Shown here piece after piece: positions 1 to 8,185 of a stretch of 64,000 bases of DNA. The position numbers and the translations under genes are program-made. This DNA comes from Pseudotabrizicola sp051200875. GTDB taxonomy: Bacteria > Pseudomonadota > Alphaproteobacteria > Rhodobacterales > Rhodobacteraceae. The notes beneath the pieces were generated by a model. It searched no databases. It worked only from the letters and a program-made list of their open reading frames with translations, and had not been told where the DNA came from. The DNA lies in assembly GCF_051200875.1 (NCBI RefSeq), contig NZ_CP195191.1:744001-808000 (forward strand). Direction: 5' to 3'. Position 1 is the first letter of the stretch. Each line of letters starts with the position of its first letter.

Positions 1-857
1 CGTTTTAATAGGGCATGATGCTCGCATCGTGCAGAATTTGTTGCAAACCTCTGATCGTCAGCGATGGGGAGGTTTAGCGTGGTGCAGAGAAGGCGGAACA
101 TGGCGTCATTGCCAGCCGCGATGACAAAGAACCCGTCACTGGCACGATAAGTCGAAAACGGTGTTATTGTCGGGTGACGGGCCCCTGTCCTTGTGGGAGG
201 CGTGCCCGTTGCCGCAGTAATTGCTATGGAATGTTCCTGTATGGCAAGCTGGCTATCCAGCATCGAAATGTCGATCTTACGGCCAACGCCGGTGCTTGAC
301 CGATCATATAGCGCAGCCAGGATTCCCTGAGTTAGGTACATACCGGCAACGATATCGCCGATGCTTGCGCCAACCCGGACTGGGGGGCCGCCTTCTTCCC
401 CCGTGATGCTCATCACACCACCCCGGGCCTGCACCACCATGTCATAGGCCGGTTTTGCTGAATCTGGTCCAGTGTGCCCAAACCCGGATACTGCCCCATA
501 AATCAAACGCGGATAGCGTCGGTGAAGCGTTTCCCACCCAAAGCCAAGTTTTTCCATGACGCCAGGACGGAAATTTTCCAGAACAACGTCTGAGGCGGCC
601 AAAAGCTGATCAAGAATATCGGCGCCTTCCTGACTTTTCAGATCAAGCGCTATGGATTGCTTGCCGGCATTTAATGCGGCGAAATAGGCGCTTTCATCCC
701 CAACAAACGGTGGAAATGCCCGCGTATCATCACCCAGCTTCGGGCGTTCGACTTTTATGACGCGTGCGCCGAGGTCCGAAAGGGTGTGTGAGCAGAAGGG
801 TCCGGCCAGAACATGGGTCAGATCCAAAACGACGATTCCTGCCAAGGGTGAGGTCAT
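1..857 (-). CDS. CoA-transferase family III (CaiB/BaiF), 3' part cut by window edge
   Basis: The reverse strand reads openly from an ATG at 857 to the window edge, giving about 285 residues of a family usually near 400, so the C-terminus lies outside. The N-terminus (TSPLAGIVVLDLTHVLAGPF) and the later motifs KVERPKLGDD, ENFRPGVMEKLG, YGAVSGFGHTGP and DISMLDSQLA are typical of formyl-CoA transferase/carnitine-CoA transferase relatives. The Asp in SMLDS matches the catalytic aspartate that carries the CoA-thioester exchange. These enzymes move CoA between carboxylic acids in the cytosol; the substrate cannot be read from this fragment. The next gene in the same direction ends at 1014 with a terminator between, so it is probably transcribed separately. 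Confidence 0.9.
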   Translation of the reverse strand, partial: MTSPLAGIVVLDLTHVLAGPFCSHTLSDLGARVIKVERPKLGDDTRAFPPFVGDESAYFAALNAGKQSIALDLKSQEGADILDQLLAASDVVLENFRPGVMEKLGFGWETLHRRYPRLIYGAVSGFGHTGPDSAKPAYDMVVQARGGVMSITGEEGGPPVRVGASIGDIVAGMYLTQGILAALYDRSSTGVGRKIDISMLDSQLAIQEHSIAITAATGTPPTRTGARHPTITPFSTYRASDGFFVIAAGNDAMFRLLCTTLNLPIADDQRFATNSARCEHHALLK

Positions 858-964
858 CTTGGTGCTCCCTTACCTAAAGGCATAACAAACCTTCGTGGCG
901 GGAAGATCAAGGTGGCAAGAAGGGCGTCGGCTGGCGAACAGATGTAAGGAAATCATGACTTGCG

Positions 965-1000
965 AAAAAGAAAGGGCCCGCTGACGGGCCCTTTTTGTTT
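965..1000 (-). terminator. Rho-independent terminator of the methyltransferase/metF operon
   Basis: A perfect 10-bp stem (971-980 with 985-994, core GGGCCCG/CGGGCCC) with a CTGA loop is flanked by A-runs on the left and T-runs on the right. It therefore works in either direction. On the minus strand it lies 20 bases past the stop of the gene ending at 1014 and is followed by CTTTTT, so it most likely ends that operon. Confidence 0.8.
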
Positions 1001-1013
1001 TATTGGTATATAG

Positions 1014-1994
1014 TTAGCCGCGTGCGCGACGGCCGCCACGGCGGCCCGATGCTGCTTGCGACTGTGCCGACGAAGCTTCGGCAAAAGTCATGCCGCCCTC
1101 AACCGCTTCCAAGACCTTGGCAAACCGGATCCATTCGCCGCCGTTCGCATCATGGTTCATTAGGAAGTTGGCAGCACGGATGGCTTCCATTTCCTGCTGG
1201 CGAACCGGGTTCATGATAGCCGAGGTCATACCAGCGCCAATGGCCATCGGCAGGAAAGCCCCGTTGATGCCATGCCGGTGCGGAAGTCCGAAGGAAATGT
1301 TGGAAGCGCCACAGGTCGTATTCACGCCCAGCTCATCGCGCAGGCGCCGAACCAGAGCAAACACCTGCTGACCGGCCGAAGCCATAGCGCCAACGGGCAT
1401 GACAAGCGGGTCGACCACGATGTCATGGGCCGGAATGCCAAAGTCAGCTGCCCGCTCGACAATTTTCTTGGCTACGGCAAAACGAACATCTGGGTCGGGC
1501 GAAATTCCGGTGTCATCGTTCGAGATGGCGACAACCGGAACATTGTACTTCTTGACCAGAGGAAGAACCAGTTCCAGACGCTCTTCTTCACCGGTGACCG
1601 AGTTCAGAAGCGGACGCCCCTCGCAGGCGGCCAGACCGGCTTCCAGTGCAGCGGGAACCGAGCTGTCGATGCAAAGGGGGACGTCGACCGTCTGTTGAAC
1701 AATCTCGATCAGGGCCTTCATCAGAGGTGGTTCGACGAAGTTGTTGTCTGCATAGCGTGGATCTTCGGCCATCTTGTTGGTGAAGACTGCGCCAGAGTTC
1801 ACATCGAGAACCGTTGCGCCACAGGCAACCTGCTCCAAAGCGTCCTTGATAACAGTTTCAAAGTTTCCGGCTTCCAGTTCGGCAGCAAGTTTCTTACGGC
1901 CGGTTGGATTGATGCGCTCGCCGATAACGCAGAACGGCTCATCAAAGCCGATCACCACGGTTTTCGTTTTGGATTCAAGAATGGTGCGGGTCAT
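1014..1994 (-). CDS. Pterin-binding methyltetrahydrofolate methyltransferase (MetH pterin-domain type)
   Basis: The 326-residue protein matches the pterin-binding TIM barrel of MetH/AcsE-type enzymes: FCVIGERINPTGRKKL near residue 20, ATVLDVNSGA near 60, IDSSVPAALEAGL near 115, LLNSVTGEEE near 130, DPLVMPVGA near 195 and a late NISFGLPHR. Such proteins bind 5-methyl-tetrahydrofolate and pass the methyl group to a corrinoid protein. There is no homocysteine-binding or cobalamin-binding domain, so it would be one piece of a split methionine synthase, an arrangement reported in marine Rhodobacterales. The gene follows a metF-like gene after about 150 bases, which would supply its substrate. The C-terminus is a low-complexity Arg/Gly/Ser tail (about 20 residues). 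The start at 1994 has a weak GGACG ribosome site. Confidence 0.85.
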   Translation of the reverse strand: MTRTILESKTKTVVIGFDEPFCVIGERINPTGRKKLAAELEAGNFETVIKDALEQVACGATVLDVNSGAVFTNKMAEDPRYADNNFVEPPLMKALIEIVQQTVDVPLCIDSSVPAALEAGLAACEGRPLLNSVTGEEERLELVLPLVKKYNVPVVAISNDDTGISPDPDVRFAVAKKIVERAADFGIPAHDIVVDPLVMPVGAMASAGQQVFALVRRLRDELGVNTTCGASNISFGLPHRHGINGAFLPMAIGAGMTSAIMNPVRQQEMEAIRAANFLMNHDANGGEWIRFAKVLEAVEGGMTFAEASSAQSQAASGRRGGRRARG

Positions 1995-2142
1995 TGGTCG
2001 TCCATACGTTAAGGTGAAATCAATCGAAGTAGGCGGTCAGCTTTCGCTGCATTTAGGTTATTTTGGTCTGGCATAACGACACTATTGAGCCATTTGAGAG
2101 GCCCCATCCTGTCGTCATAGCCTAACCTTGTCTGCCGGGTGA

Positions 2143-3060
2143 TCAGGCAGCGACGGCTGGTTTTCCGGCAGCGCCACCGTTTTCGGTGACCCATTGTGCG
2201 TTTGTCTTGATCCCGCCCAATGGGAAGAAGTGAACCTGTTCAATTCCAAAACCCGGGTTTGCTGCCTTATGGGCGGCAAGTTCGGCCAGGAAATCGGTTG
2301 GTTCATAGGGAAGCAAAAGCTTCGATACATCCATGGCCCGCTTTTGCAGAACCTTCAGCGAAGGACCAACGCCACAAGCGATGGCAAACTTAATCAGGGT
2401 CTGCAATTTGGCAGGTCCCGCGACACCGATATGGACGGGTAGTTTGATATTTTCAGCCTGTAAACGGTTAACCCAATCGATAACCGGCGCGGCCTCAAAG
2501 CAGAACTGCGTCGCCATCGCCATTTCGGCATCCGTGCGCTCGGAAAAAGCCGATTTCCAACGTGCGGCTTCCATAACCATCTTGTCTGATCCGTCGGGAT
2601 CAATGTCCTTGTTGCCTTCCGGATGTCCGGCAACATGCAGGCGCTTAAAGCCATCAAAGGCGCCAGATTCCAACAACTGCATCGAAGTATGGAAATCGCC
2701 ATGAGGGGATGCGACCCCGCCTGCCAAGATAAGCCCCTGGCTGACGCCCACATCTTTGTAGCGGGCAACCCAATCATTCAGCGTGGCTTTGTCCTTGATG
2801 ATGCGCGCAGGAAAGTGCGGCATCACGATATAGCCTTCTTCGCCAATCCGCTTGGCCGTGGCAACCATCTCCTCGATGGGTGTGCCCTCGATATGCGCGA
2901 TGTAAACGCGCGTGCCTGTTGGCAACAAGGCGCGGAAGTTTTCAACCTTTTCAGCCGTGCGGGGCATTACCTCAATGGAATAACCCGTGAGGAAGGCCTC
3001 AAGCGATCCACCCGACGTGGCTGGGGAATGCGCCTTGGAGCGAAAATTGAACAGTGCCAT
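2143..3060 (-). CDS. Methylenetetrahydrofolate reductase-like protein
   Basis: This 305-residue protein resembles the MetF flavoprotein family, which makes 5-methyl-THF from 5,10-methylene-THF: SIEVMPRTAEKVENF (the conserved early Glu strand), TRVYIAHIEGTP, YIVMPHFPAR, GLILAGGVASPHGDF, HVAGHPEGNKDI and ATQFCFEAAPVIDWV. It differs from E. coli MetF enough that a symbol is withheld. An ATG at 3081 is also open, but AAGGGAGAG sits just before the ATG at 3060, so that start is chosen. It lies between the 100-residue gene upstream (24 bases) and the pterin methyltransferase downstream, so substrate production and use appear to be co-expressed. Confidence 0.85.
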   Translation of the reverse strand: MALFNFRSKAHSPATSGGSLEAFLTGYSIEVMPRTAEKVENFRALLPTGTRVYIAHIEGTPIEEMVATAKRIGEEGYIVMPHFPARIIKDKATLNDWVARYKDVGVSQGLILAGGVASPHGDFHTSMQLLESGAFDGFKRLHVAGHPEGNKDIDPDGSDKMVMEAARWKSAFSERTDAEMAMATQFCFEAAPVIDWVNRLQAENIKLPVHIGVAGPAKLQTLIKFAIACGVGPSLKVLQKRAMDVSKLLLPYEPTDFLAELAAHKAANPGFGIEQVHFFPLGGIKTNAQWVTENGGAAGKPAVAA

Positions 3061-3084
3061 GAGTCTCTCCCTTAGTGTCATCGA

Positions 3085-3387
3085 TCAGGGCTTCGCCCAG
3101 CCTTCCGCTTCGATCAGCGCCTTAATCCGCGCCGTATCATATTCCATTTCCAGACGAGCGGCTTCGGCGCGAGCGACGTCTTCCTGCTCACCTTCGACTT
3201 CGTATGGAGGGGCCTTACGCCATTCGGCGAGATAGGCATCGGCATCCTTGGCACCAATCTTCATGGCACAACGATCAATCGCTTGCTCAAACCGCTCAGG
3301 CAGTTGAACCTTGGCACCGCGCCGTCCCTTGCCAACGATGACTTGGGCCGGAATATCGCGCCAATAAACCACCGTAACTTCCGCCAT
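3085..3387 (-). CDS. Small 'virulence factor' family protein (Pfam Virulence_fact type)
   Basis: A 100-residue soluble, highly charged protein beginning AEVTVVYWRDIPAQVIVGKG, with RFEQAIDRCAMKIGAKD in the middle and a Glu/Lys-rich helical end. The WRDIPAQVIV pattern matches a small family called 'virulence factor' in databases; the name is historical and no function follows from it. It is first in the operon with the metF-like and pterin methyltransferase genes (24 bases to the next start), so a role in folate/B12 methyl transfer is more likely than virulence, but this is context only. GGAATCGGACGG precedes the start at 3387. No signal peptide or membrane segment is seen. Confidence 0.75.
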   Translation of the reverse strand: MAEVTVVYWRDIPAQVIVGKGRRGAKVQLPERFEQAIDRCAMKIGAKDADAYLAEWRKAPPYEVEGEQEDVARAEAARLEMEYDTARIKALIEAEGWAKP

Positions 3388-3702
3388 CCGTCCGATTCCT
3401 TTTCGACCCGTTGCCTAGGTTCTAATAGCCTGTTTGCGACGCGAAGGTGCGTTTTCGACATGGTGCATCAAATAACCGACCCGACGCCTCTGCCGACCAA
3501 ACTAGTTCAATAACTGAGGTATTTCGACATTCAATAATTCTCTTTTTTTGCATGATCTTGTTCGAAGCCTGCGTTGTGTCCTTGGCCGGAAGTTCACAGC
3601 AAGCATCCCCTGCGTACCGACCCGGATTGAGGCGCGCGAAGAATACTTGCGAGCGGAAGGTATCGGCGTTACCCTTAACTCAACCACATATGGAGGGCGA
3701 TT
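3388..3702. other. Intergenic region between divergent operons, no gene seen
   Basis: This 315-base region separates the minus-strand folate operon from the plus-strand ppx/rlmE pair and must hold both promoters. I looked for a cobalamin, SAM-II or SAH riboswitch before the folate operon and could not recognise one. A T-run (TCTTTTTTTGC, about 3540-3550) and the ribosome site GGAGGG at 3691-3696 are the only clear landmarks. Confidence 0.5.
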
Positions 3703-4839
3703 ATGGCGCCCGAGCGTCCTCGAGAGGGGGGCGCATCAAACTCTTCGGTAGAGCCTGAAAATGGCTCCCGAGACGTTGATTTGTCACCCTCTCCTATTTC
3801 AGGGGCTGGCACGCTATACGCGGCGCTGGACCTTGGCACAAACAGTTGCCGCATGCTGATTGCCCAACCTAGGGGCAGCCAGTTTACGGTGATCGACAGC
3901 TTTTCAAAGACTGTCCAGCTTGGTGTGGGCCTTGAGGCTTCGGGCCGGCTTTCGCGCGCGTCAATGTCGCGTACGGTTCAAGCCCTACGGATTTGTCAGA
4001 AAAAACTGGAACGCCACAATGTTCGGCAAATGCGCTTGGTGGCGACAGAGGCATGCCGCAGGGCAAGAAATGCGCGTGACTTCATGCGCCAGGTGCGACG
4101 CGAGACAGGACTACAGCTGGAAGTCATAACCCCCGAAGAAGAAGCGCGTCTTGCTGTCATCTCTTGTGCGCCATTGGTCAACGTAACGACCGAGCAATTG
4201 CTAGTGGTGGATATTGGTGGCGGCTCTACCGAACTGGTCTGGATTGATCTGTCCAAGGTTCGCCCGGAAAACCGTCCCCGCGCGATCATGGGTCTGCACA
4301 GTGGCTTTGATGCCCAACCCGCGGACGGTGCAAAGGTAGTTGACTGGATCAGCGTACCTTTGGGGGTTGCCACATTGCGTGATCAGTTTGGTGACGTCGA
4401 CGATGACGCCGCCCGTTTCGCGCTGATGAGTTGGTTCTTCGAAGAGCAACTCGCGAGCTTTTCTCCCTATAACGCGCAGCAGCGGAGAGAGGGATTCCAG
4501 ATCATCGGAACAAGTGGAACGGTCACCACCGTAGCTGCAAGTTTTCTTGGCTTGCGCCGCTATGACCGGACCAAGGTGGACGGGCTTCAGATGACTTCGG
4601 ATCAGATTGATACGGTCATCCGGGATTATCTGACCTTGGGGCCGGAAGGGCGCCGCACCGACCCCAGAATTGGCCGGGACCGACATGCATTGATTATGTC
4701 TGGCGCAGCTATTCTACAAGCCCTGATGCGTATATGGCCAACGGATCGGTTGTCCGTCGCCGACCGGGGACTGCGCGAAGGATTACTATACGCCCAGATG
4801 ACCAAAGATGGCGTATTGACTGAGGGACCATTTACATGA
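3703..4839 (+). CDS. Ppx/GppA exopolyphosphatase/guanosine pentaphosphatase family
   Basis: A 378-residue protein of the sugar-kinase/Hsp70 ATPase fold: AALDLGTNSCRMLIA (phosphate-1 motif, about residues 45-60), VATEACRRARN near 118, VVDIGGGSTELVWIDL (phosphate-2, about 168-183) and IGTSGTVTTVAASFLGL near 270. Family members hydrolyse inorganic polyphosphate and/or pppGpp. The first 40 residues are Pro/Ser-rich and probably disordered. It lacks the long C-terminal HD domain of full-length E. coli Ppx and is of GppA-like short type. The start has a strong GGAGGGCGATT spacing. Its stop overlaps the rlmE start by four bases (ATGA), so the two are translationally coupled. Confidence 0.88.
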   Translation: MAPERPREGGASNSSVEPENGSRDVDLSPSPISGAGTLYAALDLGTNSCRMLIAQPRGSQFTVIDSFSKTVQLGVGLEASGRLSRASMSRTVQALRICQKKLERHNVRQMRLVATEACRRARNARDFMRQVRRETGLQLEVITPEEEARLAVISCAPLVNVTTEQLLVVDIGGGSTELVWIDLSKVRPENRPRAIMGLHSGFDAQPADGAKVVDWISVPLGVATLRDQFGDVDDDAARFALMSWFFEEQLASFSPYNAQQRREGFQIIGTSGTVTTVAASFLGLRRYDRTKVDGLQMTSDQIDTVIRDYLTLGPEGRRTDPRIGRDRHALIMSGAAILQALMRIWPTDRLSVADRGLREGLLYAQMTKDGVLTEGPFT

Positions 4840-5594
4840 CCGGAAAGAAAACACCTGAAAAAAACACCTCCGGTCGAGGTCAGCGCGACCTGCGAGTGCG
4901 GGTAAAGACTGCCAAAGGCAGAAAGCTGTCCTCAACCCTTTGGCTCGAACGGCAACTGAATGACCCTTACGTTCAAAGGGCCAAGAAAGAAGGCTATCGG
5001 GGCAGGGCTGCGTACAAGATCATCGAACTGGATGATCGATATGGTTTTCTGAAGCCCGGTGCTCGGGTGGTCGATTTGGGATGTGCACCCGGCGGCTGGT
5101 GCCAAGTGGCTGTTGTGCGCGTCAATGCGCTTTCCCAAAATGCGAAGAAGCCGCAGGGAACTGTCCTTGGAGTCGATTTGCAAGAGGTTGAACCGATTTC
5201 AGGGGCCGAGTTGCACCAATTGGATTTTCTCTCTGAAGAGGCGGATGAAAAGGTAAAAGCCTGGCTGGGCGGGCGCGCCGATGTCGTTATGTCTGACATG
5301 GCCGCTGCAGCTTCGGGCCATAAAGCCACTGACCACCTGCGGATTGTTGCACTGGTCGAAGCAGCCTTGGATTTCGCGTTCGACGTATTAGAGGATGGCG
5401 GCACCTTCGTGGCAAAGGTTTTGGCTGGCGGGGCAGAGAACACGATGCAGGCCTTGTTGAAAAAGAATTTCCGCAAGGTCGCGAATGTGAAACCGCCTGC
5501 CAGTCGCTCTGACAGTTCTGAAAAGTTCGTTGTTGCAATGGGCTTCCGTGGCAGAGACGGTTCCGACGCGGAGGAAGAACCAGATCAGGAATAA
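4836..5594 (+). CDS. rlmE: 23S rRNA 2'-O-ribose (U2552) methyltransferase RlmE
   Basis: This FtsJ/RrmJ-family protein of 252 residues would methylate the ribose of U2552 in the ribosomal A loop, using SAM. The SAM site VVDLGCAPGGWCQVA (residues 78-92) and the full K-D-K-E catalytic tetrad are visible: Lys61 (RAAYKI), Asp154 (MSDMA), Lys194 (FVAKVL), Glu229 (SEKFVV). Compared with the 209-residue E. coli enzyme it has a basic N-terminal extension of about 35 residues, usual in alphaproteobacteria. It is coupled to the ppx/gppA gene by a 4-base overlap and ends just before a bidirectional terminator. Confidence 0.95.
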   Translation: MTGKKTPEKNTSGRGQRDLRVRVKTAKGRKLSSTLWLERQLNDPYVQRAKKEGYRGRAAYKIIELDDRYGFLKPGARVVDLGCAPGGWCQVAVVRVNALSQNAKKPQGTVLGVDLQEVEPISGAELHQLDFLSEEADEKVKAWLGGRADVVMSDMAAAASGHKATDHLRIVALVEAALDFAFDVLEDGGTFVAKVLAGGAENTMQALLKKNFRKVANVKPPASRSDSSEKFVVAMGFRGRDGSDAEEEPDQE

Positions 5595-5598
5595 AAAA

Positions 5599-5625
5599 AG
5601 GCGCCTAAAGGGCGCCTACTTTTTT
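5599..5625 (+). terminator. Bidirectional terminator between rlmE and the DUF882 gene
   Basis: A 7-bp stem (AGGCGCC 5599-5605 with GGCGCCT 5611-5617) with a 5-base loop starts 5 bases after the rlmE stop. It is followed by ACTTTTTT and preceded by AAAAAA, so it can end transcription from both converging genes. Confidence 0.8.
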
Positions 5626-5644
5626 AGACCGATCTTGTCTATAT

Positions 5645-6214
5645 TCAGCCGCCCCAAGTGCGGACCGGACCACAATCCATATGGACAAAATTCGAGCGCG
5701 AATAGCGTCCAACGCCGCCCGAGGCACAAGCAGAAGCAGCTTTTGCCATCTGGCCCACCGATCGCGATTTCAGTCTAAGATCAGCGGCCTGACCCTTCAT
5801 GTGCAAAGAGTTCTTTGCCACGCCACGCGACTGAGACCGCAGCATCGCGTTCGTACGCGGGCTACGATAGCCGGACAGCAGCATATATGGCTCCGATACA
5901 TCCATCAAACGATGTGCCGCAGCCATGATGTCAAGATTGCGAGGGTCCATCTTGACGGTGTCATCCGTGCGCCAATCGCGCATGAAATGGTTCACTTCCT
6001 TCAGGACTTCGGGGATGTATTCGCCCTCAATCCAATAGATCGTGTCGATCGATTCACCCGTGCGGCCCGAATACATACGAATACGGCGAATGTCGCCGGC
6101 ACCTTTCAACAGGCCAAAAGCATTCGAGTAGGTGGGTGCTGCGACCACAGCGGTTGCCGCGAAAGCGCCGAGTAGACCGCGCCGCGTGACCCCGAAAGTC
6201 GTGTTCTCTGCCAT
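5645..6214 (-). CDS. Tat-exported M15-family (DUF882, YcbK-like) peptidoglycan peptidase
   Basis: The 189-residue protein starts with a twin-arginine signal (TRRGLLGAFAATAVVAA, residues 10-26). The mature part carries the peptidase M15 zinc set: His138 and Asp145 in SLHMKGQAADL and His178 in NFVHMD, with YMLLSGYRSPRTNAML before them. Members are murein endopeptidase-like enzymes acting in the periplasm. It is divergent from the L,D-transpeptidase gene, and the pairing of a YcbK-like with a YcbB-like protein fits a shared role in cell-wall remodelling. Activity is inferred from motifs only. Confidence 0.88.
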   Translation of the reverse strand: MAENTTFGVTRRGLLGAFAATAVVAAPTYSNAFGLLKGAGDIRRIRMYSGRTGESIDTIYWIEGEYIPEVLKEVNHFMRDWRTDDTVKMDPRNLDIMAAAHRLMDVSEPYMLLSGYRSPRTNAMLRSQSRGVAKNSLHMKGQAADLRLKSRSVGQMAKAASACASGGVGRYSRSNFVHMDCGPVRTWGG

Positions 6215-6535
6215 TCTAAGCCTGTCCCGTGCGTTATTCTAACCGCCTTGACGACGGATTGCCTGCCACTTCATCCCCAAGTGTGCAATCGGTATGCCAC
6301 AGGTCGATTCCCAACCCAAGTGCAGATTCGTCGCTTTTGCCCGTTCTAGGTTCCGTCGGCAAAAATTTGCTTAATTCATTCGCAAGCCTGCGCTGATTTT
6401 TTCCCACTTGGCCGTTGCCGATTTGTGACGTTCATGCGCCTGAAAATCGTGTTTCTTCCTGATTGTGAGTGGACTCGGCCGGAAAACTCGCCAAAATTCC
6501 ATAACTTGGTAGGTTTTCGTGATGTTGGGGGCGAA
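6215..6535. other. Divergent promoter region between two cell-wall genes
   Basis: About 320 bases separate the M15 peptidase gene and the L,D-transpeptidase gene. It must contain both promoters, but I see no convincing sigma-70 pair, palindrome or small gene. An ATG at 6425 is open to the transpeptidase but would add 37 residues unlike a leader peptide, so it is treated as non-coding. Confidence 0.4.
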
Positions 6536-8146
6536 ATGCATTTCTTTGGACAGTTGCGGCGGATGGCTTTTCTTTTGGGAACGGTCGCCAGCTTATCATT
6601 AGGCACAGGGACAGAAATCGCCGCCCAAAGCTTGCCAAGCCCCTTTGCTCAGGTCCTTGCGGCCGAGGCTTCGTCCGTTGATGCCGTGGCCGAATTCTAT
6701 CGCGAAAGAAACTACACACCGATCTGGACAGCGGAAGACTCTTTGGAACGCCGCACTGCGTTGTTGGAGACGTTGTCACGGGCGAAGGATCATGCCCTTC
6801 CTGTAGACAGATACAATGTGCCTGCCCTGATAGCCCAGATGTCCAGCGCAACAACCGAAGGCGACCGGGCTCGCGTTGAAATGGCTTTGACCCGCGCTTT
6901 CCTTGACTACGGGCGTGATTTGAAGTCAGGAATCATTGATCCCAAGACAGTCGACAAGGGGATCGTCCGCGAAATTACCCGCCCAGACCCCCGGGCACTT
7001 CTGACCGCGATCGTCGGAAACAATCCAAGCAAGACGTTGCGTGATCTGGCCCCGAAAGCGCCGCAGTATTCGCAGCTTCTCCGTGCAAAGATCTCTCTTG
7101 AACAGCAGATGGAACGCGGTGGCTGGGGGCCAACGGTATCGGCAACCAAACTTGCCCCCGGTGAAAATGGGCCAGCGGTCGTGGAACTGCGGGATCGCTT
7201 GGTTCAGATGGGCTACATGTCCGCTTCTGCTACGCGGGATTACGATGCAGCCGTTCAAGCTGCCATTCTACGCTTTCAGATTGACCACGGTCTGATTGCT
7301 GATGGGGTAGCGACAGAGACGACGATCAAAGAGTTGAACCAGCCTCCCAGTGCGCGACTGGCCTCAATCGTCGTTGCACTTGAGCGTATGCGTTGGTTGG
7401 GAGACGCACCTTTGGGTGAGCGTCATATTTGGGTGAACCAGCCAGATTTCACGGCGAAGATCGTGGACCACGGGAAGGTAACGTTCGAAACGCGCGCTGT
7501 GATCGGGAAAAACGTTCCCGACCAGCATACGCCAGAATTCTCGGATCAGATGGAGCATATGGTCATTAACCCAAGCTGGGGGGTACCGCGCTCGATCATC
7601 GTGAATGAATACCTTCCGCTCTTGCAGCGCAATCCGAATGCGGTCAGCCACTTGCAGGTGATTGATGGCTCAGGGCGGGTTGTTCCGCGTGGTGCGGTAA
7701 ACTTTGCCGCTTATTCGGCGAGAAGTTTTCCATTTGGCCTCCGACAGCCGCCGTCGGATGGGAATGCACTTGGAAAAGTTAAGTTCATGTTCCCGAACCC
7801 GCACAATATTTACCTCCACGATACACCCGCCAAGAGCCTGTTTGCACATGAAGTCCGCGCCTATAGCCATGGGTGTATCCGGTTGGCAGAACCGTTCGAC
7901 TTTGCCTACGCTCTCTTGGCCATGCAGGAAGAAGATCCGAAAGCAGTCTTTGAGTCGCACTTGAAGACAGGCCGGGAAACCACTGTTAAATTGGACAAAC
8001 CTCTGCCCGTGCACCTTGTTTACTTCACGGCTTTTCCCGGCTCGAAGGGGCAGATGACCTATCGCAAAGACATCTACGGCCGAGACAAGCAATTGTTTCA
8101 AGCGCTTGAAGCTGCCGGGGTGGCCTTGCCAGCACTTCAGGGGTAA
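6536..8146 (+). CDS. L,D-transpeptidase, YcbB/LdtD type
   Basis: This 536-residue periplasmic enzyme makes 3-3 cross-links in peptidoglycan or attaches proteins to it. The chosen ATG (6536) follows GGGGGCGAA and gives a leader peptide (LRRMAFLLGTVASLSLG, cut after residue ~25). A YcbB-type scaffold follows, then a peptidoglycan-binding domain (about residues 212-267, VVELRDRLVQMGYM to ETTIKELN) and the YkuD catalytic domain (about 300-480). The catalytic motif is complete: His445-Gly-Cys447-Ile-Arg449 in AYSHGCIRL, with HDTPAKSLF before it. An ATG at 6425 would bury the signal peptide and is rejected. The gene is followed after 39 bases by lpxD on the same strand. Confidence 0.92.
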   Translation: MHFFGQLRRMAFLLGTVASLSLGTGTEIAAQSLPSPFAQVLAAEASSVDAVAEFYRERNYTPIWTAEDSLERRTALLETLSRAKDHALPVDRYNVPALIAQMSSATTEGDRARVEMALTRAFLDYGRDLKSGIIDPKTVDKGIVREITRPDPRALLTAIVGNNPSKTLRDLAPKAPQYSQLLRAKISLEQQMERGGWGPTVSATKLAPGENGPAVVELRDRLVQMGYMSASATRDYDAAVQAAILRFQIDHGLIADGVATETTIKELNQPPSARLASIVVALERMRWLGDAPLGERHIWVNQPDFTAKIVDHGKVTFETRAVIGKNVPDQHTPEFSDQMEHMVINPSWGVPRSIIVNEYLPLLQRNPNAVSHLQVIDGSGRVVPRGAVNFAAYSARSFPFGLRQPPSDGNALGKVKFMFPNPHNIYLHDTPAKSLFAHEVRAYSHGCIRLAEPFDFAYALLAMQEEDPKAVFESHLKTGRETTVKLDKPLPVHLVYFTAFPGSKGQMTYRKDIYGRDKQLFQALEAAGVALPALQG

Positions 8147-8185
8147 GAACAGGCTTGCGGTATCCACCGTTAGGGAGCCTGTTCC

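Noticed and set aside
3388..3702. Possible SAM-II, SAH or cobalamin riboswitch before the folate/methionine operon
   Set aside because: I searched the minus-strand leader for the conserved cores and could not identify one.
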